24,268 bases of DNA from positions 1 to 24,268 of the forward strand of contig JBKPDW010000508.1 of the NCBI GenBank assembly GCA_046728115.1, written 5' to 3'. The position numbers and the translations under genes were made by a program. Numbering within the stretch: position 1 is the stretch's first letter; each line of letters starts with the position of its first letter. Below the pieces are notes generated by a model that saw only the letters and a list, made by a program, of their open reading frames with translations, did no database searches and was not told where the DNA came from. Source of the DNA: CAVSWN01 sp046728115. Its GTDB lineage: Bacteria > Acidobacteriota > Vicinamibacteria > Vicinamibacterales > CAVVIG01. Shown in pieces: positions 1-7,676 of this stretch.

Positions 1-63
1 GGCCCATACGCCTGCGGATCGGGTCCTGACACCACCGCGGTCGCGCGCGCGAGTCTCTCGTGA
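1..63 (+). CDS. C-terminal tail of an unidentified protein (5' end outside the window)
   Basis: Frame 1 is open from the first base and ends at a TGA (61-63), giving 20 residues that end in ARASLS. The TGA overlaps a GTG (60-62) that opens the next reading frame, the 4-base GTGA arrangement common inside bacterial operons. That overlap is the main reason to take this as a real gene end. The fragment is too short to assign a function. A chance open frame remains possible in DNA this GC-rich. Confidence 0.35.
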   Translation, partial: GPYACGSGPDTTAVARASLS

Positions 64-203
64 TTGAATGTATCTTCACGCTCGATTACGAGATCTACGG
101 CAACGGTGAAGGCTCGCTGCAGCAACTCGTGTACGAGCCCGGAGCAAGGCTGCGCGAGCTCGGCGCGAGGCCGACGTCGGCTGCCGCGGCGGGTGACAAG
201 TAG
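60..203 (+). pseudogene. Truncated start of a polysaccharide-deacetylase-like protein with an unrelated tail
   Basis: A GTG at 60 opens a 47-residue frame ending at TAG 201-203. Its first 30 or so residues (IECIFTLDYEIYGNGEGSL, then LVYEP) look like the N-terminus of proteins annotated as polysaccharide deacetylase-like in exopolysaccharide clusters, where the FTLDYE segment begins the catalytic domain and normally runs on for 250-350 residues. Here the resemblance stops near residue 32, and a low-complexity tail (ending TSAAAAGDK) leads to the stop. The metal-binding His residues and the rest of the barrel are absent. It is probably a remnant left by a deletion that joined the start of one gene to the end of another. 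It is translationally coupled by a GTGA overlap to the fragment before it and ends 3 bp before the convergent dehydrogenase gene. The family match is from memory. Confidence 0.5.
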
Positions 204-206
204 GCG

Positions 207-953
207 TCAGCCGTCGGTGCCGAGGGACGCGTAATACGCGGCGACGCGTTCCTGCGCTCCTGGTCGCGTGTACACATCGGGTTTGCGCGACTCGATCACG
301 TCCGCTACCACGACGGCCACACCTGCTGCGCTCTGCGCCTCTGGCAGTTGACGCGAGTCCACGCCTCCGTAGACGGCGTTCACGCCGAAATCGGTCGCGA
401 CTACCCCCGGAGACACGAGCGTCACCTGAATCCCAGGGTGCGTTTGCTGGATCTCCATGCGAATCGTTGTCGTGAGTGCGTTCAGGAAGTGCTTCGCCCC
501 ACAGTACGCGGAGCGCGGCACTGCAAACGGCATCCGTCCCAGCATCGACGAGATGTTGATGATGTGGCCGGCATTGCGTGATTTGAAATGCGGGAGAACC
601 TCCTGCATGCCGTACAGCGCGGTCTTCACGTTGGCGCGCATCATCGCATCGATGTCCTCGTCGGTGAGCTCCGACGGCTGGCGCGTGATGCCCTGACCAG
701 CGTTATTGATCCAGACGTCGATCGCGCCGAAGCGCGCGAGCGCAGTTTCCACGACACGCCGAACATCTGCTCGACCCGCCATATCGGCGACGACGGCAAG
801 TGCGTTGGGACCACACCGCGCGGCAACGGCTTCGAGTGCCTCCTTTCGCCGTGCGACGAGCGCAACGGCCATGCCGCGCGTTGCCAGGAGCTCGGCGACT
901 GCGGCGCCGATGCCGCCGCTCGCGCCTGTGATGACGACGACTCTCTGATTCAT
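207..953 (-). CDS. Short-chain dehydrogenase/reductase (SDR family)
   Basis: A 248-residue cytosolic NAD(P)-dependent oxidoreductase of the classical SDR type. The Rossmann nucleotide-binding motif TGASGGIG lies at residues 9-16, the structural NNAG at 83-86, and the catalytic set is Ser136 (NISSM), Tyr150 and Lys154 in the YxxxK pattern. Length matches the classical family (about 250). I chose the ATG at 951-953, which puts the Rossmann strand right at the N-terminus. The frame can be extended to a GTG at 1019, but the extra 22 residues (starting MLSCFRGG) are unlike any SDR start and run into a strong hairpin. The gene is last in a run of minus-strand genes, 133 bp after the metallo-hydrolase gene, so it may have its own control. 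Arg residues after the second strand (ARR, 34-36) lean toward NADP(H), which is inference. The substrate cannot be told. Confidence 0.93.
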   Translation of the reverse strand: MNQRVVVITGASGGIGAAVAELLATRGMAVALVARRKEALEAVAARCGPNALAVVADMAGRADVRRVVETALARFGAIDVWINNAGQGITRQPSELTDEDIDAMMRANVKTALYGMQEVLPHFKSRNAGHIINISSMLGRMPFAVPRSAYCGAKHFLNALTTTIRMEIQQTHPGIQVTLVSPGVVATDFGVNAVYGGVDSRQLPEAQSAAGVAVVVADVIESRKPDVYTRPGAQERVAAYYASLGTDG

Positions 954-998
954 CTCGATCGGGGACGTGTACCCGTCATTTCGGGACCATTTCGATCC

Positions 999-1051
999 GC
1001 CACGAAAGCACGACAACACGGAAGCTAATCCGGATCTCGTGTTTTCGTGGC
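999..1051. repeat. Strong stem-loop (15-bp arms) between metallo-hydrolase and SDR genes
   Basis: Bases 999-1013 pair with 1037-1051, beginning GCCACGAAA and ending TTTTCGTGGC, with one G-T pair and a 23-base loop. On the minus strand it lies 35 bases after the stop of the metallo-hydrolase gene and 45 bases before the SDR start. No T-run follows, so it is not a textbook intrinsic terminator. A terminator variant, a transcript-stabilising hairpin or a regulatory leader structure are all possible. Confidence 0.6.
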
Positions 1052-1086
1052 TAGTCCAGATGCTGGTACTTGTTCGAGCGCCAGAA

Positions 1087-2541
1087 CTAGTGGGTCGCTG
1101 CCTGCGTTTTCACCAACTCGCTGAACGGCGTAATGGTCCCGTGAATCGGCACGATGCGATCGACCTTCAAGTTCCGCTTGCTGATGTTCTCGAGGAGATT
1201 GGCCGCATACGGTTGCACAGCCGATCCCGGGCTGAACACGTCCGCCTCGACCAATATCCGCTGCTTCGGAAAGTACGCCATCAGCAGCGTGTCTGCATGC
1301 GGACTTCCAGCGATGTGATAGAGATTCACCGTCATGGCGCTGTCCTGAAACGTCTTTTCCTCCTCGACCGCCTCGATCTTCAGCGGCTTTGGGTTCTTCG
1401 CCAGCGCATCGGGCACGATCGTGTGCGCGCGCGTCATCGCTTCCTGATAGAAGGGCACGTTGAGCGCGTGCGTAAGAATGGTCGGCCCTTCGCTGACTGC
1501 GGCGCGCAGGCCGCCTGAATGATCGAAGTGGTGGTGCGTGTTCACCACCTGCGTCAGCGGCTTGCCCGGCCGCAGCTCTTTCACCCTCGCCAGCACCGCC
1601 AGCGCCCGCGTGTCGTTCTGCGGCGCCTCGATGAGCATCAGGTGGTCGCCGAACTCGACGAGGACGCTGTGATGCGACTGCCCGGCGAGGAACCAGATGC
1701 CCTTGGCAATCTCGTCCGACGTGACAGTCGCCGGGGGCGGGCCTGTGACTGGCGGGGCTGACGCGGCGGGCGCCGGCGTCGAGAGATCGCCCGTGTCGCC
1801 GTCGACCGTCTGCTTCGACGCGCGCACATCAGCCGTCAGATACTTGTCGGTCTTCGTCGTCAGGTGCGCCGGCAGCTTCAACCCGCTGACGTCCTGATAG
1901 TCCGAGAACGTTGTCTCGATAGCCACGTCGCCGAGGTTGGTGTTGTCGGTCATCGAGACGACGCGTGTAGGCAGCTTCGTTCCGCTGTCGATCGCGAGCG
2001 TGAACGCGAGGCCGCTGGCGGTCGTCACGTCGACCACCCGCTGACCGGTGGCGTCGCGCGGATTCGAGAGTTTCGCCGCCGGATCGAGGGCAGCGCGGAC
2101 GATGGTGAGAGGATGGTGATGCAGCTCGGCGCGCCGGTCCCTGGCAACGGTGTTCGCCACCCGTGTCGCCGTGCCGTTTGGCGCGATGTTGTAACCGGTC
2201 TCACCATCGATGCCCAGCACCTGTTTTTGCGGCTGCGGCCCCTGGAAGTAGGCGAAATTCGGCGTCCGCGTCTGCTCGATCCGGCCGCGCCCGCCGGCCA
2301 CATCGATGCTGCGTTTGTAGTCGGTCAGCTTGAACGCCTGCGACGTGGCATCCATCGTCATGTCCTGACCGAGGTTGCCGTTGATGCCTTCGCCCTCGAT
2401 GACGAGCGTTTTGACGGCGAGGATCCGATCGCGCCCGCCGAGCGCCGCGGCTGCGTCATTGACGATCTGCTGCTCCGGTGCGGCTTGCGTGCACGAGGCC
2501 GCGAGTACGGCGGCAGCGACGACGGAAAGTTTTCGAATCAT
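1087..2541 (-). CDS. Exported metallo-beta-lactamase-fold hydrolase, paralogue 1
   Basis: A 484-residue protein. It starts with a lipoprotein-like signal (MIRKLSVV, ending LAASC at about residues 13-17), so it is probably a periplasmic lipoprotein. The first 250 residues form a beta-rich domain of unknown role, then a Pro/Ala-rich linker (about 256-273) leads to a metallo-beta-lactamase fold. Metal ligands are visible: HHHFDH at 336-341, His415 (GSPHAD), Asp434 (VEAD) and His467 (PIHG). The ATG at 2539-2541 is preceded by CAGGAG (2548-2553) with 6-base spacing and overlaps the stop of the gene before it (ATGA), so the two are probably translated together. A longer start at 2562 is less likely. 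True beta-lactamases are usually half this length, so antibiotic hydrolysis should not be assumed. The substrate is unknown. Confidence 0.88.
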   Translation of the reverse strand: MIRKLSVVAAAVLAASCTQAAPEQQIVNDAAAALGGRDRILAVKTLVIEGEGINGNLGQDMTMDATSQAFKLTDYKRSIDVAGGRGRIEQTRTPNFAYFQGPQPQKQVLGIDGETGYNIAPNGTATRVANTVARDRRAELHHHPLTIVRAALDPAAKLSNPRDATGQRVVDVTTASGLAFTLAIDSGTKLPTRVVSMTDNTNLGDVAIETTFSDYQDVSGLKLPAHLTTKTDKYLTADVRASKQTVDGDTGDLSTPAPAASAPPVTGPPPATVTSDEIAKGIWFLAGQSHHSVLVEFGDHLMLIEAPQNDTRALAVLARVKELRPGKPLTQVVNTHHHFDHSGGLRAAVSEGPTILTHALNVPFYQEAMTRAHTIVPDALAKNPKPLKIEAVEEEKTFQDSAMTVNLYHIAGSPHADTLLMAYFPKQRILVEADVFSPGSAVQPYAANLLENISKRNLKVDRIVPIHGTITPFSELVKTQAATH

Positions 2542-3983
2542 GACGAACTCCTGCCAGCCCATTTCGCAAGCTCGGCCATGGTGATGACCCTGTTGTCGGC
2601 AGGGTAGTGCACAGGGACGATCCGCTGCACATCGAGCTTCAGACGCTGAATGTTGTCGTAGAGGCTGACGGTGTACGGACTGGCGGGCGTCGGTGGCGTC
2701 GCAGTCGCGGCCTGAGGATTGTAGCCATCAGCCTCGAGCAGCACCTTCTCCTTCGGGAAGTACGCCAGGAGCATTCCGTCGTGATGCCCGAAGTTCTGCA
2801 TGTGGTACAGCTCGACCACGCGCGTTCCGTCGGTCAACACTTTCTTCTCGCCAACGGCCTCGACGACCGGCTTCTTGCCCGAAGTCTGCGCCCTGTCGGG
2901 GTTCAGCGTGTGGGGCATGCTCAGGGTCTTTTCGAGGTAAGGCTTGTTGAGCTGATACGTGAGGATGGTCGCGCCCTCGCCGACGACGGCGCGCAGGCCG
3001 CTCGAGTGATCGATGTGGCAATGAGTGTTGACGACGTAGGTGACAGGCTTGTTGGGAATCAACCGCTTCGCTTCGGCCAGCACGGCCTGCCCGCGCGCTT
3101 CGCTCTGACCGGCCTCGATGATCGTGATGTGATCCTTGAAGTCGACCGCGATCGCCGCGTAGCCGCCGGTAATCAGATATACGCCGTCACCGAGCCGCTC
3201 GGACGGAGGCGGCTCGTTCGACTGAGCGGCCGCGCCCGCGCCGCCGCGACCCTGGGCAGGTTGAATGTTGACGGCCGCGTTCACCTGCACATCGCTGACG
3301 TTCAGATCGAAAATCGGGTAGCCGCCTTGTTTCTGGACGATGTGGCGCGGAAATCGAACACCATTCTCCTCTTTGTAATCGCCGTACGTCGCTTCGAACA
3401 GCATGTCGCCGAGGAACGCGTTGTCGATCCACGTTTCCACACGTTCGACCAGGTTCTGATCGTTGATGTAGCCGTTCACCTTGGCTTTGTTGTCGCCCGT
3501 GAACGTGATGACGTTGTATTTCCTGCCGTTCATCGTCCTGGTGGCGAGCGTGGCGTCTCGCTTTGCGGCGGCCCGAAGGAAGCCGTGCGGCGTCATCCAG
3601 ATCTCGAGCTGCTGGGCCCACGGTGTGTCGGCGCCGACGATGATCGTTTGGGTTTGCTGCTGTTCACCGACGATCGGCTGCTGGCCGCCGCCATGAGGCG
3701 GGTTTTCGCCCTGCACCCGCACGCGATCCACCCGGGAGGCCGGCGTCTCGAAATTGATCGCGCGCGTGTAGCTCTTGTTGATGAACTTCGGCCATGGAGA
3801 CGACGGATTCGGGGCCTGGCCGAGTGCAAAGTCGAGACCCGTGGCGGAGTATTGAACCGTCTTCAACGTGTCGACGCCCATGACCTTCGAGGCATCGGCA
3901 ATGACGGTCCGTGCATCCTGCGCCGCTACGCGCAATACCAGCACGGCGGCCACCGCGAACGCTGCGATCATCTTGTTCACCAT
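2538..3983 (-). CDS. Exported metallo-beta-lactamase-fold hydrolase, paralogue 2
   Basis: A 481-residue protein with the same layout as its downstream neighbour: a cleavable signal peptide (MVNKMIAAF, cleavage probably after VAA near residue 21), a beta-rich N-terminal region to about 240, a Gly/Ala/Gln linker, and a metallo-beta-lactamase fold. Ligands are HCHIDH at 321-326, His400/401 with Asp402 (GHHDG), Asp419 (LEAD) and His459 (PVHYP). The two proteins share the order of blocks (ending in RIVP followed by the last His) but differ widely elsewhere, so the duplication is old. This one has a normal signal peptide, whereas paralogue 1 has a lipobox Cys. The start ATG at 3981-3983 has AAGG about 10 bases upstream. 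The stop overlaps the next gene's start by four bases. The 63-bp gap to the cupin gene suggests an operon. Substrate unknown. Confidence 0.88.
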   Translation of the reverse strand: MVNKMIAAFAVAAVLVLRVAAQDARTVIADASKVMGVDTLKTVQYSATGLDFALGQAPNPSSPWPKFINKSYTRAINFETPASRVDRVRVQGENPPHGGGQQPIVGEQQQTQTIIVGADTPWAQQLEIWMTPHGFLRAAAKRDATLATRTMNGRKYNVITFTGDNKAKVNGYINDQNLVERVETWIDNAFLGDMLFEATYGDYKEENGVRFPRHIVQKQGGYPIFDLNVSDVQVNAAVNIQPAQGRGGAGAAAQSNEPPPSERLGDGVYLITGGYAAIAVDFKDHITIIEAGQSEARGQAVLAEAKRLIPNKPVTYVVNTHCHIDHSSGLRAVVGEGATILTYQLNKPYLEKTLSMPHTLNPDRAQTSGKKPVVEAVGEKKVLTDGTRVVELYHMQNFGHHDGMLLAYFPKEKVLLEADGYNPQAATATPPTPASPYTVSLYDNIQRLKLDVQRIVPVHYPADNRVITMAELAKWAGRSSS

Positions 3984-4046
3984 GTTGCACCGCCTTTTCG
4001 ACGTATTTCCGTACGGGCCGATTGTAGGACGAATGTGCCTGGCAGC

Positions 4047-4493
4047 TTATTCGCCGCCGCGGCCTGAGACGGGCGTCGTCAGCGTCGAGCCTTTCTTCGC
4101 GAAAATCATCGCGAGCAGCTGCGCTGGCTCGGTCTGGCTTGCGTTCCCGGATTCCTCGTGGATCGAGCCGGGTGGTTCGAAGAACATCTCGCCCACCTTG
4201 TAGTTTTTCGCGGGCCCCTGACCCGAGATCTTGGTCATGATCTCGCCCTTGAGCACGTAGGCCAGCACAAAACCCGCGTGACGATGTGCGACACCGACAC
4301 GACCAGGCGCGTAATCCACATGGCTCACCGTCACTTCCCAGTCGTCCATCGTCAAATTCGGCAGGTCGAACTTGATGGTAGGCCGAGGTGCGGCGGCTGG
4401 TGTCTGCGTCAATGCTGCGGCGTCGCGGCTGGACGCAATCAGCTCGGCGAACAGTGCGAAAGAAGCAACGAGATCCCGACGCGTCAGTTCCAT
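4047..4493 (-). CDS. Exported cupin-domain protein with Tat-like signal
   Basis: A 148-residue small beta-barrel protein. The N-terminus MELTRRDLVASF fits a twin-arginine (Tat) signal followed by a hydrophobic stretch to about residue 28, so the protein is probably exported folded, often with a bound metal. The cupin core follows: HRH at 70-72 with GYVL-like AYVLKGE (78-84), then GEMFFEPPGSIHEE with the third His at 112. The Glu that usually sits four residues after the second His is Val76, which is normal in some subfamilies and may mean a three-His metal site. The ATG at 4491-4493 has GGAAGG close upstream (AAGGAAGG, 4498-4505), a clear ribosome site. It lies between the permease gene (140 bp before) and the metallo-hydrolase pair (63 bp after). 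Enzymatic role unknown. Confidence 0.87.
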   Translation of the reverse strand: MELTRRDLVASFALFAELIASSRDAAALTQTPAAAPRPTIKFDLPNLTMDDWEVTVSHVDYAPGRVGVAHRHAGFVLAYVLKGEIMTKISGQGPAKNYKVGEMFFEPPGSIHEESGNASQTEPAQLLAMIFAKKGSTLTTPVSGRGGE

Positions 4494-4633
4494 GCTGGCC
4501 TTCCTTTGATGTGGACGCAGAAGCGTCTCTCAACGCGACATCAGCGGCAGCGGCGAGCCCGCCAGCTTCGAACGATCGCCGTCCGGCGCGCATCAACGCC
4601 CCTCTGCTGGAGCCCTATCTTAATGTGTCCGCG

Positions 4634-7024
4634 TCATTCCTTCCTCAGCATCGACATCAGATCGACAGAGGCCGCCCGTCTTGCTGGAAGCGCACTCGCG
4701 ACCAGCGCGATCGCACCGATCAGCAATGCGACTGGCGCGACCGTGCCAGCGTCCGGCGACCGAACTGTTATGGGAACATTGCGAAGCAGCGGCGAGGCGG
4801 CGATCGCTGTAATCAGGCCGATCGTCAGCCCAATCGCTGTCAAAGTAACGCCGTAACCCACAACCGAACTCACCACGTTCGCGCGCCTGGCGCCGAGCGC
4901 CATCCGAATCGCGAATTCCCGCATGCGCAAAGAGGCGGCGAACGCGATCACGGCAGAGGCGCCGGTCGCCGCCAGGACGAGCGAGAGCACGGCAAGGGCC
5001 GTCATCAACGCCAGAGCCGCCGTGAAGCTCGAGAGCGACTCGGCGACGATCGCGTCCATGGTCTTGACGCTGAAGATCGCCAGGTTCGGATCAACGTTTT
5101 TGACGACGCCGCGAACCGCCTCGGCGAGCGTATCGGGCTGCTGATGCGTACGGACGACGAGCGACGTGCCGAGCTCTGAGACCTGCGACCAATTCTGCGC
5201 GATCGCGTAGTAGATCTCTGGCTCGGCGGGCCGGTCGAGACTGGCTTGTCTCACGTCGGCGACGACGCCTACGATGGTCCCCCGGGTTGTGTCGATGCCG
5301 ATGGGATCGTCGTTCCCGAAGTACCGGCGGGCCAGCGTCTCGTTGATGACGATCACGCGCGGCGCTTCGCGCGTATCGCCGTCGGTGAGCAGCCGACCGC
5401 GCTTGAGCCTCAAGCCAAGCGCTTCGAAATACCCCGGCGTCACATACCGCAGCTCGATTGGGAAGGCCGGTACCCCGGCGCGGTGCGTGAAATCGGTCGA
5501 GTTGGTCGTCCATCCCCAGTTCTGCAAGGGAAGAAGCTGCGTCAAACCCGCGGCCTGAACGCCCGGCAGTTCTCTGACGCGACGCGCGATCTCGTAAAAA
5601 CGCCTAACGTCGGTGCTCGGCGTCATGCGTTGCCCCAGATGAACCGTCAGCACATAGCGCGTGTCGATGCCGGCATCCGTGTCGCGGAGGCGCACGAGCT
5701 CGCGAACGAGCAGCGCAGCACCCATGGCGAGCACGAAGGCGAGTGCGACCTCGCAGACGACGAGCGTGTCGCGTAGGCGTCGCTGACGCCGGCCGGCCGT
5801 ATGATGACCGGCAGATTCCTGGATCAGCGTGCGGACATCGATGCGCGTGGCCATGACAGCCGGCGTGATGCCAGAGAGAACGGCCGTCGCCGTGCATGTT
5901 GCCAGAACGAACAGGAAGACACGCCAATCGACGCCGACCTCGTGAGCGCGGGGGACCTGCGCGGCGAAGGACAGCATGAATTGACGGGCCGCAGCCCAGG
6001 CAAACCAGAGGCCGAGCGCACCGCCCGCGAACGAAATCGTCAGGCTCTCGAATAGAAACAGGCGCGCCAGCCGCGACGAGTTCGCGCCGAGCGCCATCCG
6101 CACCGCGATGTCGCCGCTCCGCCGGGCGATCCGCGCCAGCGCCAGAGTCGAGATGTTGACGCAGGCCAGCACCAGTGCCAGACCCACCGCCAGGAAGAGG
6201 AGCACGATCGACCGCCGAATTGCGGGCGCCACAACGGCCTCCGCGAGCGGCACGAGGCGAACGCCGCGGTCCCGATACAAATCGGGTGATTCCGACGCCA
6301 ACCGCCGGGCGATCATCCCCAGTTCGCCTTCGGCGGCGGCCGGTGACGTGGTGCCCTTCAAGCGGCCCGTCACGTAGCTGAGGCGAACGCGTGGATTGGC
6401 TGGCCGTATCGCGATGGTCCAGAGATCCGTGCGCGTCTCGGAACGCACGCCCTGCAGAATCGAGGCGGCGCCGTACGGAAACTGAAACGCCGCCGGCATC
6501 ACGCCGATGATCGTCACAGGTTCATCATCGAGCGTGACTGATGCGCCAAGGACGGAAGGATCGCCGCTGAAGCGCTGCCGCCAGAATGCTTCACCAATCA
6601 CCACGACCGCGGCGTCATCGTCATCTCGAAACGTGCGGCCGATGAGCGGCGGGACGCCGAGCATGGTGAAGAATCGGCGTTCGGCCCGCACCGTCATCAC
6701 ACGTTCGGCCCCGTCGGCCGTTCGAAGAAACCTGGCTGACACGTCGTAACCGACGAGATCCTCGAAGAGCCGGCTTTCGTCGCGAAAGACGTCGAGCGCC
6801 GACCAGGCGACCGCTTCGCCGCCGCGAGGGTTGAGCGTGCTCGATTGCGACACCTGCACGAGCCGGCCCGGATCGGCCAGCGGCAGCGGCCGCAAGACGA
6901 CGCCGCTGAGCACGCTGAACATTGCCGTCGTCGACCCGATGCCAACCGCGTGCGTCAGAATTACCGTCGCGGCAAATGTCTTGTGGCTTTTCAGACCGCG
7001 CAGCGCGTAACGAAAGTCATCCAT
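4634..7024 (-). CDS. ADOP-family permease (duplicated FtsX/MacB-type), copy 1
   Basis: A 796-residue inner-membrane protein built as two fused MacB/FtsX units. Unit 1 starts with RYALRGL and a first membrane helix (about 18-42), followed by the family segment VLRPLPLADPGRLV, a periplasmic MacB-like core to about 240, and three helices between about 270 and 395 with the FtsX signature RMALGA. Unit 2 repeats this: a helix near 425-440, a second periplasmic core to about 650, then three helices to the end, a second RMALGARRANV, and the typical terminus PARRAASVDLMSMLRKE. No ATPase gene is next to it, which is normal for this group ('orphan' permease). Members are thought to be ABC-type efflux or mechanotransmission components, but the partner and substrate are unproven. 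Start ATG 7022-7024 has no strong ribosome site. It is divergent from the BlaI gene across 235 bp. Confidence 0.93.
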   Translation of the reverse strand: MDDFRYALRGLKSHKTFAATVILTHAVGIGSTTAMFSVLSGVVLRPLPLADPGRLVQVSQSSTLNPRGGEAVAWSALDVFRDESRLFEDLVGYDVSARFLRTADGAERVMTVRAERRFFTMLGVPPLIGRTFRDDDDAAVVVIGEAFWRQRFSGDPSVLGASVTLDDEPVTIIGVMPAAFQFPYGAASILQGVRSETRTDLWTIAIRPANPRVRLSYVTGRLKGTTSPAAAEGELGMIARRLASESPDLYRDRGVRLVPLAEAVVAPAIRRSIVLLFLAVGLALVLACVNISTLALARIARRSGDIAVRMALGANSSRLARLFLFESLTISFAGGALGLWFAWAAARQFMLSFAAQVPRAHEVGVDWRVFLFVLATCTATAVLSGITPAVMATRIDVRTLIQESAGHHTAGRRQRRLRDTLVVCEVALAFVLAMGAALLVRELVRLRDTDAGIDTRYVLTVHLGQRMTPSTDVRRFYEIARRVRELPGVQAAGLTQLLPLQNWGWTTNSTDFTHRAGVPAFPIELRYVTPGYFEALGLRLKRGRLLTDGDTREAPRVIVINETLARRYFGNDDPIGIDTTRGTIVGVVADVRQASLDRPAEPEIYYAIAQNWSQVSELGTSLVVRTHQQPDTLAEAVRGVVKNVDPNLAIFSVKTMDAIVAESLSSFTAALALMTALAVLSLVLAATGASAVIAFAASLRMREFAIRMALGARRANVVSSVVGYGVTLTAIGLTIGLITAIAASPLLRNVPITVRSPDAGTVAPVALLIGAIALVASALPARRAASVDLMSMLRKE

Positions 7025-7259
7025 CGGACGTGAACTCGGAACTGAAACCCTTAAGAGGCGACGACGTGCGCAGCCTGTCGGACGGCAGCGTGCTCGTGGG
7101 GCATTCTAGCGCCGCGTCTCGGCGTTAGCGCCTTCACGGTTCTCTCACCCGACAGAGGGGGCTCACTGTCGGTCATGGGCCAAGCTGAGCAGGACCCCGG
7201 TGACGCGAGCAAAATTTAGTGTGTTATTTTTCTAACATTAGTGCTATATACATAACACG
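7025..7259. promoter_or_regulatory. Divergent intergenic region between the permease and blaI-like genes
   Basis: This 235-bp gap must carry the promoters of both divergent genes. Its right end (7211-7259) is strikingly AT-rich against the surrounding DNA and holds the dyads and promoter described separately. A 7-bp inverted repeat (CCGACAG at 7149-7155, CTGTCGG at 7166-7172) lies further left and could be another protein site. I recognise no promoter for the permease by eye. Confidence 0.5.
7221..7258 (+). promoter_or_regulatory. Two putative BlaI-type operator dyads overlapping the promoter
   Basis: Two 18-bp imperfect palindromes lie side by side. Dyad 1 (7221-7238) has TGTTA at 7222-7226 and TAACA at 7233-7237. 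Dyad 2 (7241-7258) begins GTGCTAT and ends ATAACAC, with 14 of 18 positions symmetric. Their centres are 20 bp apart, about two helical turns, so two dimers would bind the same face. The outermost arms GTGTTAT (7221-7227) and ATAACAC (7252-7258) also form a perfect inverted repeat. An extended -10 (TGC TATATA, hexamer 7245-7250) falls inside dyad 2, and a weak -35 (TGTTAT, 7222-7227) at 17-bp spacing inside dyad 1. Bound repressor would therefore block the promoter. BlaI/MecI operators are known to be TACA/TGTA-type dyads in front of their own genes; the assignment here is inference from position and symmetry. Confidence 0.65.
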
Positions 7260-7676
7260 ATGACCGACAGACGCGGCGCTCCCCGTAATCCCTCGCCGGC
7301 CGCGACGCTCACGCGGCGCGAGCGGCAGATCATGGACATCCTCTATCGGCGCCGCCGCGCCACTGCGGGAGAAGTGATGACCGATCTCACCGGCGAGCCA
7401 AGCTACTCGACCGTGCGGACGCAGTTGCGCGTGCTCGAGGACAAAGGACACGTGCGCCACGAGGAGCAGGGACTGCGTTACGTGTACATGCCCGCTCTGC
7501 CGCACCACGCCGCGCGCAAGTCGGCACTCAGGCATCTCGTGGAAACGTTCTTCGACGGATCGGCGGAAAAAACGGTGGCCGCGCTGCTCGGCGGAGAAGG
7601 GACGCGCGTCTCTGGTGAAGAACTCGAGCGCATCAAAGAATTGATCGAGAAAGCGCGGAAGGAAGGGTCGTCATGA
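7260..7676 (+). CDS. BlaI/MecI-family transcriptional repressor
   Basis: A 138-residue winged-helix repressor. The DNA-binding domain spans about residues 17-82: LTRRERQIMDILY starts helix 1, GEVMTDL and YSTVRTQLRVLEDKG form the helix-turn-helix and recognition helix, and the wing contains GLRYVYMP. The C-terminal part (about 85-135; HLVETFFDGS, then ELERIKELIEKAR) is the helical dimerisation segment. In the family the repressor is inactivated by proteolysis triggered by an M56 sensor peptidase, and here just such a gene follows with a 4-base ATGA overlap. The start codon lies directly after the operator dyads with no Shine-Dalgarno sequence, and the predicted -10 would put transcription start within a few bases of the ATG, so the message may be leaderless. 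Targets outside this operon are unknown. It does not imply beta-lactam resistance, since most members in such genomes regulate other things. Confidence 0.94.
   Translation: MTDRRGAPRNPSPAATLTRRERQIMDILYRRRRATAGEVMTDLTGEPSYSTVRTQLRVLEDKGHVRHEEQGLRYVYMPALPHHAARKSALRHLVETFFDGSAEKTVAALLGGEGTRVSGEELERIKELIEKARKEGSS

Noticed and set aside
2607..4067. 486-residue plus-strand frame opposite the second metallo-hydrolase
   Set aside because: Low-complexity Arg/Val/Asp-rich translation and no ribosome site or family; the opposite strand carries a signal peptide and metal motifs.
3664..4596. 310-residue minus-strand frame covering the cupin gene
   Set aside because: It is a different frame over the cupin and the start of the metallo-hydrolase gene, rich in Arg, Gly and Ser without domains.
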